The translations under genes and the position numbers were made by a program. This document shows positions 56,387 through 64,000 of a stretch of 64,000 nt of DNA, piece by piece. The stretch lies in the NCBI GenBank assembly GCA_963844885.1, contig CAWJQA010000012.1:1178001-1242000 (forward strand), written 5' to 3'. The DNA is from DATMER01 sp963844885 (lineage in GTDB: Bacteria; Acidobacteriota; Thermoanaerobaculia; Multivoradales; UBA5704). The notes beneath the pieces are model-generated. The model did not search any database. It saw only the letters and a program-made list of their open reading frames with translations, and was not told where the DNA came from. Position 1 is the stretch's first letter, and every line of letters begins with the position of its first letter.

Positions 56387-56501
56387 ATGCACCCCATGAG
56401 AAACTCCGCGAAGACACGTAAGGCCTCCGCAGAGAACGAATCTTGCTGCTTGGGGGACCGCCAGAGGGCCGCAGCAGGCGACCCTCGATGTCCGGGTGAG
56501 G

Positions 56502-56789
56502 CTATTCCTGATTTCGCGCCTGCGGCGTCTGCAGGTGTTCCATCAGATTCTTGCCGGTGACCGACTGCGAGTACGAGTTGGCGGCCACCAGGAGCCAGCC
56601 TACCGGACCGAGCGCTTTCTTGGCGAGCCAGCCGCCGACCAGGTGGATGGCTCCCAAGCTCACGTTGCCATCGAGAAGAAGGCTCGTGCCGGGAGCGACG
56701 ACCTCGCCGACGAGCTTGATGCCGCGCGACGCGGTGACACTGCCGGAAGGCTCGGCATCTGCGGTGGTCTGTGTGTTCGCTCTGGCCAT
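56502..56789 (-). CDS. Small DUF6072-like membrane-associated protein
   Basis: The product has 95 residues. The core VGEVVAPGTSLLLDGNVSLG, then HLVGGWLAKKALGPVGWLLV and AANSYSQSVTGKNL, is a compact hydrophobic domain that recalls DUF6072 proteins of unknown function, which often lie near DUF5132 and HMA-type genes. AAGGAG precedes the ATG. It is the most upstream gene of the minus-strand run that leads to the exporter and megasynthase, but a 115-base gap to the next gene leaves operon membership open. Confidence 0.6.
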   Translation of the reverse strand: MARANTQTTADAEPSGSVTASRGIKLVGEVVAPGTSLLLDGNVSLGAIHLVGGWLAKKALGPVGWLLVAANSYSQSVTGKNLMEHLQTPQARNQE

Positions 56790-56861
56790 TGCATGTCTCC
56801 TTGGGGGTGGTGAGTTTTCTCATCCACTATCGCACACGCGCGGTGAAAGTTCAAGAGCCGG

Positions 56862-57353
56862 CTAACCGGTGTCCCACCGTTTCAGGATGAGCTGGATCTC
56901 GTCCCGATGGGTGCTCTCGTCGCGGATCAGGTCGTCGAGGTCGACGGCGAGGCCGTAGTGGCCGAGATGCTCGGCCTGTTTGCGGCGCAGGACGTAGCGC
57001 TCGATCGTCTCGATCTCGTCCTCCAGGGCGTTGCGGAGCATCTCCTTGGCGTCGTGCCCGGCCTTGACGGGCGCCGCCTGGGTGGTGGGAATCCCGCCGA
57101 GGGAGACGATCTTGTCGGCCAGGATCCGGGCATGGCCAAGCTCGTCGGGGATCTCGGCTTCGAAGAAATTGCGCAGCTCCATGCGCCACTGCCCCTGCAC
57201 CTGGCTGGCGTAGGTGCGGTAGGTGATGACGGCCGCGTACTCGTGGGCCAGGTCGATGTTCAGATTCTCGAGGAACTTCTCCTGGGAAACCTCCGGAGAG
57301 CCGGCGTCAGCCGACTCGGACGGCCGCTTTTTTGTCTTCGACTTCGTAGCCAT
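56862..57353 (-). CDS. Ferritin-like diiron protein
   Basis: This 163-residue protein has a lysine-rich N-terminus (MATKSKTKKRPSES), then a four-helix ferritin-like bundle. Likely metal ligands lie in NIDLAHEYAAVITYRTYA (Glu), EAEIPDELGHARILADKI (Glu and His), DEIETIERYVLRRKQAEHLG and DLIRDESTHRDEIQLIL (Glu and His). It resembles bacterioferritin/Dps-type family members used in iron storage or peroxide detoxification. GGAG lies just upstream of the ATG at 57353. The longer in-frame ORF upstream is a shadow of the divergent gene. Confidence 0.85.
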   Translation of the reverse strand: MATKSKTKKRPSESADAGSPEVSQEKFLENLNIDLAHEYAAVITYRTYASQVQGQWRMELRNFFEAEIPDELGHARILADKIVSLGGIPTTQAAPVKAGHDAKEMLRNALEDEIETIERYVLRRKQAEHLGHYGLAVDLDDLIRDESTHRDEIQLILKRWDTG

Positions 57354-57450
57354 GGGCTTCTCCTTTCGAGGATGACGACTCCTTGCAAGTCCCTGCAAGA
57401 TTCCAACCACGCCCGCCGCCCGCCCCCGCCGTGCTAGTCTTGCGCGGCTC

Positions 57451-58827
57451 ATGAGAACGATTCGAATCGGCAACGGCCAGGGCTTCTGGGGAGACAACGT
57501 GGATGCGCCCGTGGAGCTGCTCCGCGGCGGGCCCATCGACTACATCGGCATGGACTACCTCGCGGAGGTGACCCTGTCGATCATGATGCGGCAGAAGCTC
57601 AAGGACCCCCGCCTGGGCTATGCCACCGACTTTCTCGGCTTCGTCCGCCGGGTGCTGCCCGAGGTCAAGGAGCGCAACGTCCGTATCCTCGCCAACGCGG
57701 GCGGGCTCAACCCGCGGGCCTGCCGCGCGAAGATCTTCGAGATCGCCCGCGAGCTGGGCGTTTCCGGCATTCGCGTCGGCGTGGTGGAGGGGGACGACGT
57801 CTTCCCCCGCCTGCGCGAGCTGATCGCCGCCGGTCATGAGATGAAGAACATGGACACCGGCGAGCCTCTCGCGCCCGCGGTCGACCGCGTCATGAGCGCC
57901 AACGCCTACCTCGGCGCCCGGCCGGTGGTCGAGGCCTTGCGGCAGGACGCCCTCATCGTCCTCTGCGGCCGGATCACCGACACCGCGCTCGCCCTCGCCC
58001 CGATGGTCCACGAGTTCGGCTGGGCCGAGGACGACTGGGACCGCCTCGCCGCCGGCACCATCGCCGGCCACATCATCGAGTGCGGCGCCCAGTGTACCGG
58101 CGGCAACTTCAGCCGCTGGTGGGAGGTTCCCGACCTCTGGAACGTCGGCTACCCCGTGGTCGAGGCGCGCGAGGACGGCACCTTCACCGTCACCAAGCAC
58201 CCGGGCACCGGCGGCATGGTCACCGTCGACACCGTCTCCGAGCAGCTCCTCTACGAGATGGGCAATCCGGTGGGGTACATCACTCCGGACGTGATCGCCG
58301 ACTTCACCTCCATCCGCCTGGAGCAGGAGGGGAAGGACCGGGTGCGGGTCTCCGGCATCCACGGCCGGCCGAAGACGCCGACGCTCAAGGTCTCGGGCTC
58401 GTACCTCGCCGGCTACAAGTCGAGCGGCCAGATCACCCTCTCCGGCCCGCGCGCCGTCGAGAAGGCGAAGCTCGCGGCCGAGGTGGTGTGGAAGCGCCTG
58501 GAGCGCGCCGGAGTCACGTTCCCGGAGGAGAACCGGAGCGTCGAGCTGCTCGGCACCGGCGTCTGCCTGCCCGGCATCCTGGGCGGTATGCCCGACGGGG
58601 CCGAGCCGCCGGAGGTCGTCCTCCGCCTCGGGGTGCGCGACGCCGACCCGGGCAAGGTCGAGCGCTTCGGCAAGGAGATCGCGCCGCTCATCACCGCCGG
58701 CCCGCCCGGCGTCACGGGCTTCGCCGGCGGCCGGCCCCGCGCCCAGGAGATCATGGCCTACTGGCCCGCCCTGCTGGCGCGCGAGGAGGTCGAGAGCCGC
58801 ATCGAGGTCACGGTCGAGGAGATATGA
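57451..58827 (+). CDS. AtuA-family (DUF1446) acyclic terpene utilisation-like protein
   Basis: This 458-residue protein is a full-length DUF1446/AtuA N-terminal domain: MRTIRIGNGQGFWGDNVDAP at the start, DYIGMDYLAEVTLSIM, ILANAGGLNPRACR, GRITDTALALAP and CGAQCTGGNFS. In Pseudomonas AtuA belongs to the citronellol/geranyl-CoA degradation locus, though its reaction is not settled. In many other phyla DUF1446 genes accompany acyl-CoA metabolism, as here with an enoyl-CoA hydratase. The gene is divergent from the ferritin-like gene and starts a tightly overlapping operon. Confidence 0.88.
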   Translation: MRTIRIGNGQGFWGDNVDAPVELLRGGPIDYIGMDYLAEVTLSIMMRQKLKDPRLGYATDFLGFVRRVLPEVKERNVRILANAGGLNPRACRAKIFEIARELGVSGIRVGVVEGDDVFPRLRELIAAGHEMKNMDTGEPLAPAVDRVMSANAYLGARPVVEALRQDALIVLCGRITDTALALAPMVHEFGWAEDDWDRLAAGTIAGHIIECGAQCTGGNFSRWWEVPDLWNVGYPVVEAREDGTFTVTKHPGTGGMVTVDTVSEQLLYEMGNPVGYITPDVIADFTSIRLEQEGKDRVRVSGIHGRPKTPTLKVSGSYLAGYKSSGQITLSGPRAVEKAKLAAEVVWKRLERAGVTFPEENRSVELLGTGVCLPGILGGMPDGAEPPEVVLRLGVRDADPGKVERFGKEIAPLITAGPPGVTGFAGGRPRAQEIMAYWPALLAREEVESRIEVTVEEI

Positions 58828-58988
58828 GGGACTGGTACGCCGGTCTGCTCGCCGGACTCCTGCCGATCCTCCTTCTCGGCTTCGGCTACAGCGCGCTGGC
58901 CGACCGCCCGGTGTTCGCCGTCGGGGCGCTCGCCCTGGGCGTTGCCTGGACGGTCACGCTGCGCCGTAGAAGGGAGGAGGGTTCATGA
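58824..58988 (+). CDS. 54-residue two-span membrane protein
   Basis: This short gene begins with ATGA overlapping the AtuA stop and ends with a stop overlapping the next ATG (ATGA). The product (MRDWYAGLLAGLLPILLLGF onward) has two hydrophobic spans (about residues 6-22 and 29-46) and a basic end (LRRRREEGS). Exact overlaps on both sides make it a convincing gene despite its size. Function is unknown; it may anchor operon products to the membrane. Confidence 0.7.
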   Translation: MRDWYAGLLAGLLPILLLGFGYSALADRPVFAVGALALGVAWTVTLRRRREEGS

Positions 58989-59335
58989 AGGTTCGTCTGT
59001 ACGAAGTGGCCCATGCCCGTTCGGGTGACAAAGGAGATGCCAGCAACGTCGGCCTGATCGCCGCGACGCCGGAGCTCTACGAGGTCATCCGCCGGCAGGC
59101 CACGGCCGCGAGGGTGAAGGAGCATTTCCGCGAGGTCTGCCGTGGCGCTGTCGACCGCTACGAGGTCCCCAACCTGCTGGCGCTCAACTTCATGCTCCAC
59201 GACTCCCTGGGCGGCGGCGGCACCGAGAGCCTGAAGACCGACGCCCAGGGCAAGACGCACGCGCAGGGTCTCCTCCAGATGGAGGTCGAGATCCCGGACG
59301 CTTTGCTGGAGGGACCGATGGAGGGACGGCGATGA
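58985..59335 (+). CDS. AtuA C-terminal-like ferredoxin-fold protein
   Basis: This 116-residue protein corresponds to the C-terminal domain of longer AtuA proteins: HARSGDKGDASNVGLIA near residues 10-26, YEVPNLLALNFMLHDSLGGG, and LKTDAQGKTHAQGLL. Here it is a separate gene three overlaps downstream of the DUF1446 gene, so AtuA appears as two subunits. The start overlaps the previous stop and the end overlaps the hydratase start by 4 bases. Confidence 0.85.
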   Translation: MKVRLYEVAHARSGDKGDASNVGLIAATPELYEVIRRQATAARVKEHFREVCRGAVDRYEVPNLLALNFMLHDSLGGGGTESLKTDAQGKTHAQGLLQMEVEIPDALLEGPMEGRR

Positions 59336-60129
59336 GCGACCGTCCCTACGAGCGTCTGGAGGTCCGGCGCGACCGCGATCTGCTCTGGGTGACGCTGAAC
59401 GATCCGGACCGGGCGAACGCCCTGTCCCGGGGGATGACCGAGGAGCTGACCTCGCTCTACCGCACGCCGCTGCGCGAGGAGGGGATCCGCGCCGTGATCC
59501 TCTCCGGCGCGGGCAAGAACTTCTCGGCCGGCGCCGACCTGGAGAACCTGGCATCGCTGCTCGGCGCCGGGGAGGACGAAAACCTCCGCGACTCGCTGCG
59601 CCTGCGCGACCTGTTCGAGTCCGTGCTGCGGCAGGAGGCGCTGACGATCGCGCTGGTTCACGGCGCCTGCGTGGCCGGCGGCTGCGGCCTCGCCACGGCG
59701 CACGACTTTGTGGTGGCCGCCGACGACGCCCGCTTCCTCTACAGCGAGGTGCGGATCGGCTTCGTGGCGGCGCTGGTCGCCACCTACCTGCCGCTGCGCC
59801 TGCGCGGCTCGGACATCCGCGAGCTGCTGCTCTTCCCGCGCTTCCTCGACGCGCGCAAGGCGCTGGAGATCGGGCTCGTGAACCGCGTCTGCCCCGCGGA
59901 GGATCTGCCGAAGGTGGGGGAGGCGCTGGCCGCCGAGATCCTGGAGACGGCCAGCTCGGAGTTGATCGCCCGCACGAAGCGGCTGCTCCTCGACGTGATC
60001 GGCCGGCCGCTCGACCAGGCGCTCCTCCACGCGGCCGGAGTCAACGCCGCGTCCCGGTCCACGGCCGACTGCCGGCACGGCATCGAAACCTTCCTGGAAA
60101 CCAAGAAGCCTCCCCGCTGGCGGGAGTGA
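59332..60129 (+). CDS. Enoyl-CoA hydratase/isomerase family protein
   Basis: This 265-residue crotonase-fold protein shows the oxyanion-hole segments SGAGKNFSAGADLENLA (about residues 60-76) and HGACVAGGCGLATAHDFVVA (about 109-128). The helix YSEVRIGFVAALVATYLPLR carries a glutamate at a position often catalytic in hydratases. It should act on an acyl-CoA intermediate of the AtuA pathway. Overlaps of 4 bases at both ends show tight coupling in this operon. Confidence 0.88.
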   Translation: MSDRPYERLEVRRDRDLLWVTLNDPDRANALSRGMTEELTSLYRTPLREEGIRAVILSGAGKNFSAGADLENLASLLGAGEDENLRDSLRLRDLFESVLRQEALTIALVHGACVAGGCGLATAHDFVVAADDARFLYSEVRIGFVAALVATYLPLRLRGSDIRELLLFPRFLDARKALEIGLVNRVCPAEDLPKVGEALAAEILETASSELIARTKRLLLDVIGRPLDQALLHAAGVNAASRSTADCRHGIETFLETKKPPRWRE

Positions 60130-60806
60130 CGGCGGGCTTCGTGCGTCTCATCCTCTTCGACATCGACGGCACCCTGTTGAAGTGCGGGCCGCAGGTCCGG
60201 CCGATCCTGGGATCCGCGCTGACCGAGGTCTATGGCACCTGCGGGAACCTGAACGGCTACAACTTCGCGGGCCGGACCGATCCCCGGATCGTCCTCGACC
60301 TGCTCACCGGAGCCGGACTCACCGAAGACGAGGTGCGGGCGCGGATGCCCGAGGCGCGGGCGCGGTACGCCGGCCGGCTGGAAAGCCTGCTGGACCGCGA
60401 GAAGATGCTGTTGCTCCCGGGCGTGTCCGAGGCCCTGGAGCATCTCGCCGGGCGGGACGACGTGGCGCTCGGCCTGGTCACGGGCAACTGGGAACCGGGC
60501 GCGCGCACCAAGCTCTCGCGCTTCGACCTGAACCGCTACTTCGGCTTCGGCGCCTACGGCTGCGACGCCGTGGACCGCTCGGACCTGCCGCCCTTCGCCC
60601 TGGACCGGGCCGAGCGGATCCTCGGCCGTCGTTTCCGTCCGGAAGAGGCGCTGATCGTGGGCGACACCGTCCACGACGTATCCTGCGCCCAGGCGCACGG
60701 CATCCCGGTGCTGGCCGTGGCCACCGGCTGGACCTCGGCCGATGCCCTGCGCGCCGCCGGAGCCGACCGGGTCGTGGACGACCTGACTGAAGTCCGGGAG
60801 TGGTGA
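60126..60806 (+). CDS. HAD-superfamily hydrolase
   Basis: This 226-residue phosphatase-like protein has HAD motif I FDIDGTLLK (nucleophile Asp), a helical cap, motif II LGLVTGNWE (Thr), a lysine at ARTKLSRFDLN, and motif IV LIVGDTVHDVSCAQAHG. It resembles phosphoglycolate-phosphatase-type HAD enzymes; the substrate is unknown. The GTG start overlaps the hydratase stop. An in-frame GTG at 60141 is an alternative start. Confidence 0.85.
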   Translation: MTAGFVRLILFDIDGTLLKCGPQVRPILGSALTEVYGTCGNLNGYNFAGRTDPRIVLDLLTGAGLTEDEVRARMPEARARYAGRLESLLDREKMLLLPGVSEALEHLAGRDDVALGLVTGNWEPGARTKLSRFDLNRYFGFGAYGCDAVDRSDLPPFALDRAERILGRRFRPEEALIVGDTVHDVSCAQAHGIPVLAVATGWTSADALRAAGADRVVDDLTEVREW

Positions 60807-60812
60807 GCCGTC

Positions 60813-61172
60813 CTACGCCGCCTTCGCCGGGCCTTCCACCGGTCCGCCGGCCATCTCCCACTCGACCATGCCGCCGGTCATCTCGACCACGCGGTGGGCG
60901 CCGAGCCCCATCAGGGCGAGGCTCGCCTTGCGCATGTCCTGGTCCTCCGGCTCCCTGCCGACGACGAGGTACTCGGTGCGAGCGTCCGCGCCGTCGGGAA
61001 AGGCGGAGACCGCCCCGGCGGGCACGTTGAGGGAGCCGGGGATGCGGCTGCGCTCCCAGTCACCCCGAGAGCGGACGTCGAGGATGCGGAACGGCGGGAA
61101 GGGCCGGCTGATTCGCCGGCGTACCTCGCCGGAGTGAGTCTTGAAGATCACGCCTTCGAAATGTGGGTCCAT
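60813..61172 (-). CDS. Rhodanese-like domain protein
   Basis: This 119-residue protein is read from ATG 61172 (AGGAGG 5 bases upstream). The rhodanese pattern is present: FRILDVRSRGDWERSRIPGS, then LNVPAG. The position of the active-site Cys reads EYLVVGREPEDQDM, with no cysteine in the loop, so it should not carry sulfur and may be a regulatory or binding domain. It is convergent with the HAD gene, 6 bases apart. Confidence 0.75.
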   Translation of the reverse strand: MDPHFEGVIFKTHSGEVRRRISRPFPPFRILDVRSRGDWERSRIPGSLNVPAGAVSAFPDGADARTEYLVVGREPEDQDMRKASLALMGLGAHRVVEMTGGMVEWEMAGGPVEGPAKAA

Positions 61173-61293
61173 GTGGCCTCCTGGCTGCGCGGATGGTATC
61201 CCAGAAAGGCAGGGAACGGACACATGGATCCGGAGGCCAGGCCTACTAGATTCACCCCGTGGTAGGGCCTCCATCCGATGCTATACTGATTTT

Positions 61294-61500
61294 GTGCAGC
61301 ACACCAAGGAAACGGTACGGTCCCTCCTCGATCAGCTACCCGATACCTGCAGTCTGGATGATGTCCTCTATCATCTTTACGTCATCCAGGCGGTGGAACA
61401 AGGACGAGCAGACGCCAGAGCTGGACGGCTGATTCCGCACGGCGAAGTCGCCAAGGATCTGCGGCGCAGGTGGCAGGCGGGCGCTGCAACCCCGGGTTGA
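61294..61500 (+). CDS. Orphan antitoxin-like small protein
   Basis: This 68-residue protein starts at a GTG (MQHTKETVRSLLDQLPDTCS onward). It looks like a helix followed by a short linker and second helix (LDDVLYHLYVIQAVEQGRAD, IPHGEVAKDLRRRWQAG), a pattern seen in RelB/addiction-module and prevent-host-death-type antitoxins. No toxin gene lies next to it. A TATACT box ends 6 bases before the GTG, so the transcript may be leaderless. Confidence 0.6.
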   Translation: MQHTKETVRSLLDQLPDTCSLDDVLYHLYVIQAVEQGRADARAGRLIPHGEVAKDLRRRWQAGAATPG

Positions 61501-61570
61501 AACCCGGGTCTACGCGCCCGCGCCCGCAAGGGGCGCCACCCCAGGACCGTGGATCAGACACGTCCATGTC

Positions 61571-61951
61571 GCAAAGTCAACTTCCCTGACGCAGAGTCGA
61601 CTTCCCAGTTGCAGAGTCGACTCCCCTGTTGCAGAGTCGACTCCCCAGTTGCAGAGTCGACTCCTCAGTCGCAGAGTCGACTCCCCAGTCGCAGAGTCGA
61701 CTCCCCAGTCGCAGAGTCGACTCCCCAGTCGCAGAGTCGACTCCCCAGTCGCAGAGTCGACTCCCCAGTCGCAGAGTCGACTCCCCAGTCGCAGAGTCGA
61801 CTCCCCAGTCGCAGAGTCGACTCCCCAGTCGCAGAGTCGACTCCCCTGTTGCAGAGTCGACTCCTCTGTTGCAGAGTCACCTTCCTCTGCGGCAAAGTAA
61901 ACTTCCCTGCTGCAAAGTCAACTTCCCTGTTGCAAAGTCACCTTCCCTTGC
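61571..61951. repeat. 20-bp tandem array, about 19 units
   Basis: The unit GCAGAGTCGACTCCCCAGTC repeats every 20 bp. Eight identical copies occupy 61671-61830, and diverged copies extend to 61571 on the left and 61951 on the right (one unit is 21 bp). Each core unit contains the perfect 10-bp palindrome GAGTCGACTC; edge units lose it (GCAAAGTCAACTTCC). Open frames across it are shadows. There are no spacers. Confidence 0.92.
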
Positions 61952-62125
61952 AACAGAGGCAGGCTCCCCGGGTTGCGGGCAGCACGATACACGCTGGCGG
62001 GGGCAGTCGAGAGGCCAATCCGCTGAATTCGCCGCAAATCCGTCCTTCTGGCCTGGGTGTGCGGCGATGGCGGCCTCTTGGTTGTGGAGCCTCAGACCCG
62101 GCGGCCGGGTGGTACCATCCTTCCG
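61952..62125. other. Short non-coding interval before GWxTD gene
   Basis: Nothing specific is recognised between the array and the ATG at 62126. The region contains no clear promoter boxes. Confidence 0.35.
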
Positions 62126-64000
62126 ATGCCGTACCGCCTTCTCGCCCGGCGCCTCGTCCTCCCGGCCTTCCTTCTCGCCCTGCCCCTCCTCGGCCAGGCG
62201 GCTCCGGAAGCGGACCTCGCTCCGCGCCACCGGCAGTTCCTGGAAGACGTCGCGCCGCTGATCAACGACAAGGAGCGCGCCGCGTTCCTCGGCCTGCGCC
62301 AGGAGTACCAGAAGGACGCCTTCATCCAGCGCTTCTGGCAGCAGCGCGACCCGTTCCCCAAGACGGCTGTCAACGAGCTGCGGGTCAACTGGGAGGCGCG
62401 GCTCCTCACCGCGAAGGAGCGCTTCGGCAACGTCACCGAAGACCGGGCGCTGATGGTCCTTTTCAACGGCGAGCCGGCCGCGGTGCAGCGCAGCCCGTGC
62501 CCGGAAGTCTTCCAGCCGATGGAGATCTGGTCCTACGCGGGTACGGACCGCATCAAGGGCGGCTTCACGCTCGTCTTCGTCCGGCGCGGACCGTACCGGC
62601 TCTGGTATCCGGACGAAGGGATCGCCGCGCTCCTGAGCTTTTCCCGGGAGACGCGTGACGCTACAGGGATGTCTCTGCAGCAGGCCATCCTGCAAAGCTG
62701 TCCGCGCGGCGATGAGATCCTCGGCCTTCTCAGCCAGACCCTCGACTGGAGCCGGATCAAGGACAAGGTCATCCCCGATCCCGGCGACGAGTGGCTTTCG
62801 TCCTTCCTCTCCTATTCGACCGATCTGCCGGAGGGCGCCGGCACCTTCCCGGCCCAGGTCGACCTCTCCTTCCCCGGCCGCTACGGCAGCCGCACCACGG
62901 TGCAGGCGCTGGTCAGCGTGCCCAAGGACGAGGTGCGGTCCGAGACGGTCAAGGGGAGCCCGTCCTACAACTTCGTGGTGGACGGCGAGGTGCTCTACAA
63001 AGGCGACCTCTTCGAGCACTTCCGCTACCGCTTCGTCCTCCCCGAAACCGAAGCGGCACCGACCGGAATGGGAACGGGAACAATCCCGCTCGTCTTCCAG
63101 CGCTATCTGCGGCCGGGAAGCTACACGCTCGTCCTGCGCATCGAAGATACCGGCGGCAAGAGGTACTTCCGCCAGGAGAGGGAGCTGGAGGTGCCCGCGG
63201 TGGAGACCGCGCCGGCCGTTCCGGTGCCGGTGACCTCGGGGGTCCTGGCCGAAGCCAACTCCGGCGCCGCGCTCTCGGACGAGCAGGCGATCCGCATCCT
63301 GCCGCCGCCGCCCGGCCTGATCACCGGCAAGGTGCGGCTGGAGGCGGCCACGACCGGCGAAGGCATCGCCCGGGTGAGCTTCCTCCTCAACGGCAAGACC
63401 ATCCTCACCAAGGCGCGCCCGCCCTACAGCGTCGAGCTGAACATCGGCGGCCAGCCGCGCCTCCATACGGTCACCGCGGTGGCGCTGGGCGCCGCCGGCC
63501 AGAAGCTCGCCGAGGACGAGATCCTCCTCAACTCCGGTCCCCACCGCTTCTCCGTCCGGCTCGTGGAGCCGCAGGCCGGCAAGGCCTACCACGAGAGCCT
63601 CCGCGCCCAGGCCCAGGTTGACCTCCCCGAGGGCGAGAAGCTCGACCGCGTCGAGCTCTACCTCAACGAGACCCTCGTCGCCACCCTCTACCAGCCGCCG
63701 TACGTGCAGCCGGTCCTCATCCCCAAGGACCAGGCCCTCACCTACGTGCGCGCCGTGGCCTTCCTGGCGGACGGCAACTCGACCGAGGACACGGTCCTGG
63801 TCAACGTCCCCGGCGACTTCTCGGAGCGGATGGACGTCCAGCTCGTCGAGCTCTTCACCTCCGTGGTGGACGGCCGCGGCCGGCCCGTCGAAGGGCTCGG
63901 CCGGAACGACTTCAAGGTCTTCGAGGACGGCGCCGAGCAGGAGGTCCGCCGCTTCGAGCTGGTCCAGGACGTGCCGATCTATGCCGGCGTGCTTCTCGAC
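62126..64000 (+). CDS. GWxTD-domain protein with VWFA-related domain (3' truncated)
   Basis: The gene starts at ATG 62126 and is open to the window end (625 codons seen). A signal peptide (MPYRLLARRLVLPAFLLALP) precedes a GWxTD domain: FIQRFWQQRDPFPKTAVNEL near residues 67-86, AKERFGNVTEDRALMVLFNG, PMEIWSYAG. Beta-sandwich repeats follow (LITGKVRLEAATT, VSFLLNGKTI). The end enters the VWFA-related 'acidobacterial' domain (VQLVELFTSVVDGRGRPVEG, FKVFEDGAEQEVRRFELV). The pairing is characteristic of Acidobacteriota and supports the taxonomic guess. Function is unknown; secretion is expected. Confidence 0.88.
   Translation, partial: MPYRLLARRLVLPAFLLALPLLGQAAPEADLAPRHRQFLEDVAPLINDKERAAFLGLRQEYQKDAFIQRFWQQRDPFPKTAVNELRVNWEARLLTAKERFGNVTEDRALMVLFNGEPAAVQRSPCPEVFQPMEIWSYAGTDRIKGGFTLVFVRRGPYRLWYPDEGIAALLSFSRETRDATGMSLQQAILQSCPRGDEILGLLSQTLDWSRIKDKVIPDPGDEWLSSFLSYSTDLPEGAGTFPAQVDLSFPGRYGSRTTVQALVSVPKDEVRSETVKGSPSYNFVVDGEVLYKGDLFEHFRYRFVLPETEAAPTGMGTGTIPLVFQRYLRPGSYTLVLRIEDTGGKRYFRQERELEVPAVETAPAVPVPVTSGVLAEANSGAALSDEQAIRILPPPPGLITGKVRLEAATTGEGIARVSFLLNGKTILTKARPPYSVELNIGGQPRLHTVTAVALGAAGQKLAEDEILLNSGPHRFSVRLVEPQAGKAYHESLRAQAQVDLPEGEKLDRVELYLNETLVATLYQPPYVQPVLIPKDQALTYVRAVAFLADGNSTEDTVLVNVPGDFSERMDVQLVELFTSVVDGRGRPVEGLGRNDFKVFEDGAEQEVRRFELVQDVPIYAGVLLD

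Noticed and set aside
61571..61951. CRISPR array
   Set aside because: Units are contiguous with no spacers and no cas genes are present; the same holds for the other three arrays.

Overview
This is high-GC chromosomal DNA, most likely from an acidobacterium in or near the Thermoanaerobaculia/Holophagae. The main evidence is a GWxTD protein running into a VWFA-related 'acidobacterial' domain at the right edge, a tandem family of CSLREA-motif secreted beta-helix proteins, a complete sufBCDSU-DUF59 operon and a 180-kDa-class NAD glutamate dehydrogenase. Taxonomy is inferred from these families only; the window has no rRNA or tRNA gene.

Layout. 1-4.5 kb: Fe-S cluster assembly operon (sufB 3' end, sufC, sufD, sufS, sufU, DUF59) closed by a rho-independent terminator. 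4.7-7 kb: small secreted repeat protein, TPR-like protein, and a convergent HTH regulator. 7-15 kb: giant glutamate dehydrogenase, small membrane protein, TonB-dependent receptor. 15-17 kb: a 41-bp tandem array and a secreted protein. 17-24.5 kb: four adjacent minus-strand CSLREA genes carrying five modules. 24.5-32.6 kb: hairpin array, PIG-L deacetylase, Fe3+-type ABC importer (SBP, ATPase, permease) and an MFS exporter. The first three genes of this block carry six single-base indels. 32.6-39.8 kb: AT-richer accessory island. It holds a 21-bp-type array, a TIR/deoxyribosyltransferase-like protein fused to two cold-shock domains, an IS110-family element, three ORFs laid out like integron cassettes with attC-like sites, and a Phd/VapC toxin-antitoxin pair. 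39.8-41.4 kb: glutamine synthetase. 41.4-56.8 kb (minus strand): a biosynthetic cluster built around one PKS-NRPS of about 3,690 residues (FAAL-ACP-KS-AT-ACP-aminotransferase-C-A-PCP-E), with an ABC exporter, a small ABM-fold protein, two small DUF proteins and a kinase-like protein. The expected product is a beta-amino-fatty-acyl amino acid or lipopeptide precursor. 56.9-61.5 kb: ferritin-like protein, an AtuA/enoyl-CoA hydratase/HAD operon, a rhodanese and an orphan antitoxin-like gene. 61.5-64 kb: a 20-bp tandem array and the start of a GWxTD/VWFA protein.

Most unusual points. (1) Four intergenic tandem arrays of unrelated sequence share a 20/21-bp (41-bp dimer) period, and each unit contains a dyad. 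(2) The TIR-like/double cold-shock fusion sits beside an integrase-less cassette cluster with an IS110 insertion next to an attC half-site. (3) The self-contained lipo-PKS-NRPS has an internal frameshift in its AT domain. (4) A 38-bp exact scrap of a CSLREA gene forms the 3' end of the TonB receptor gene. All calls come from reading the sequence; no database search was run.
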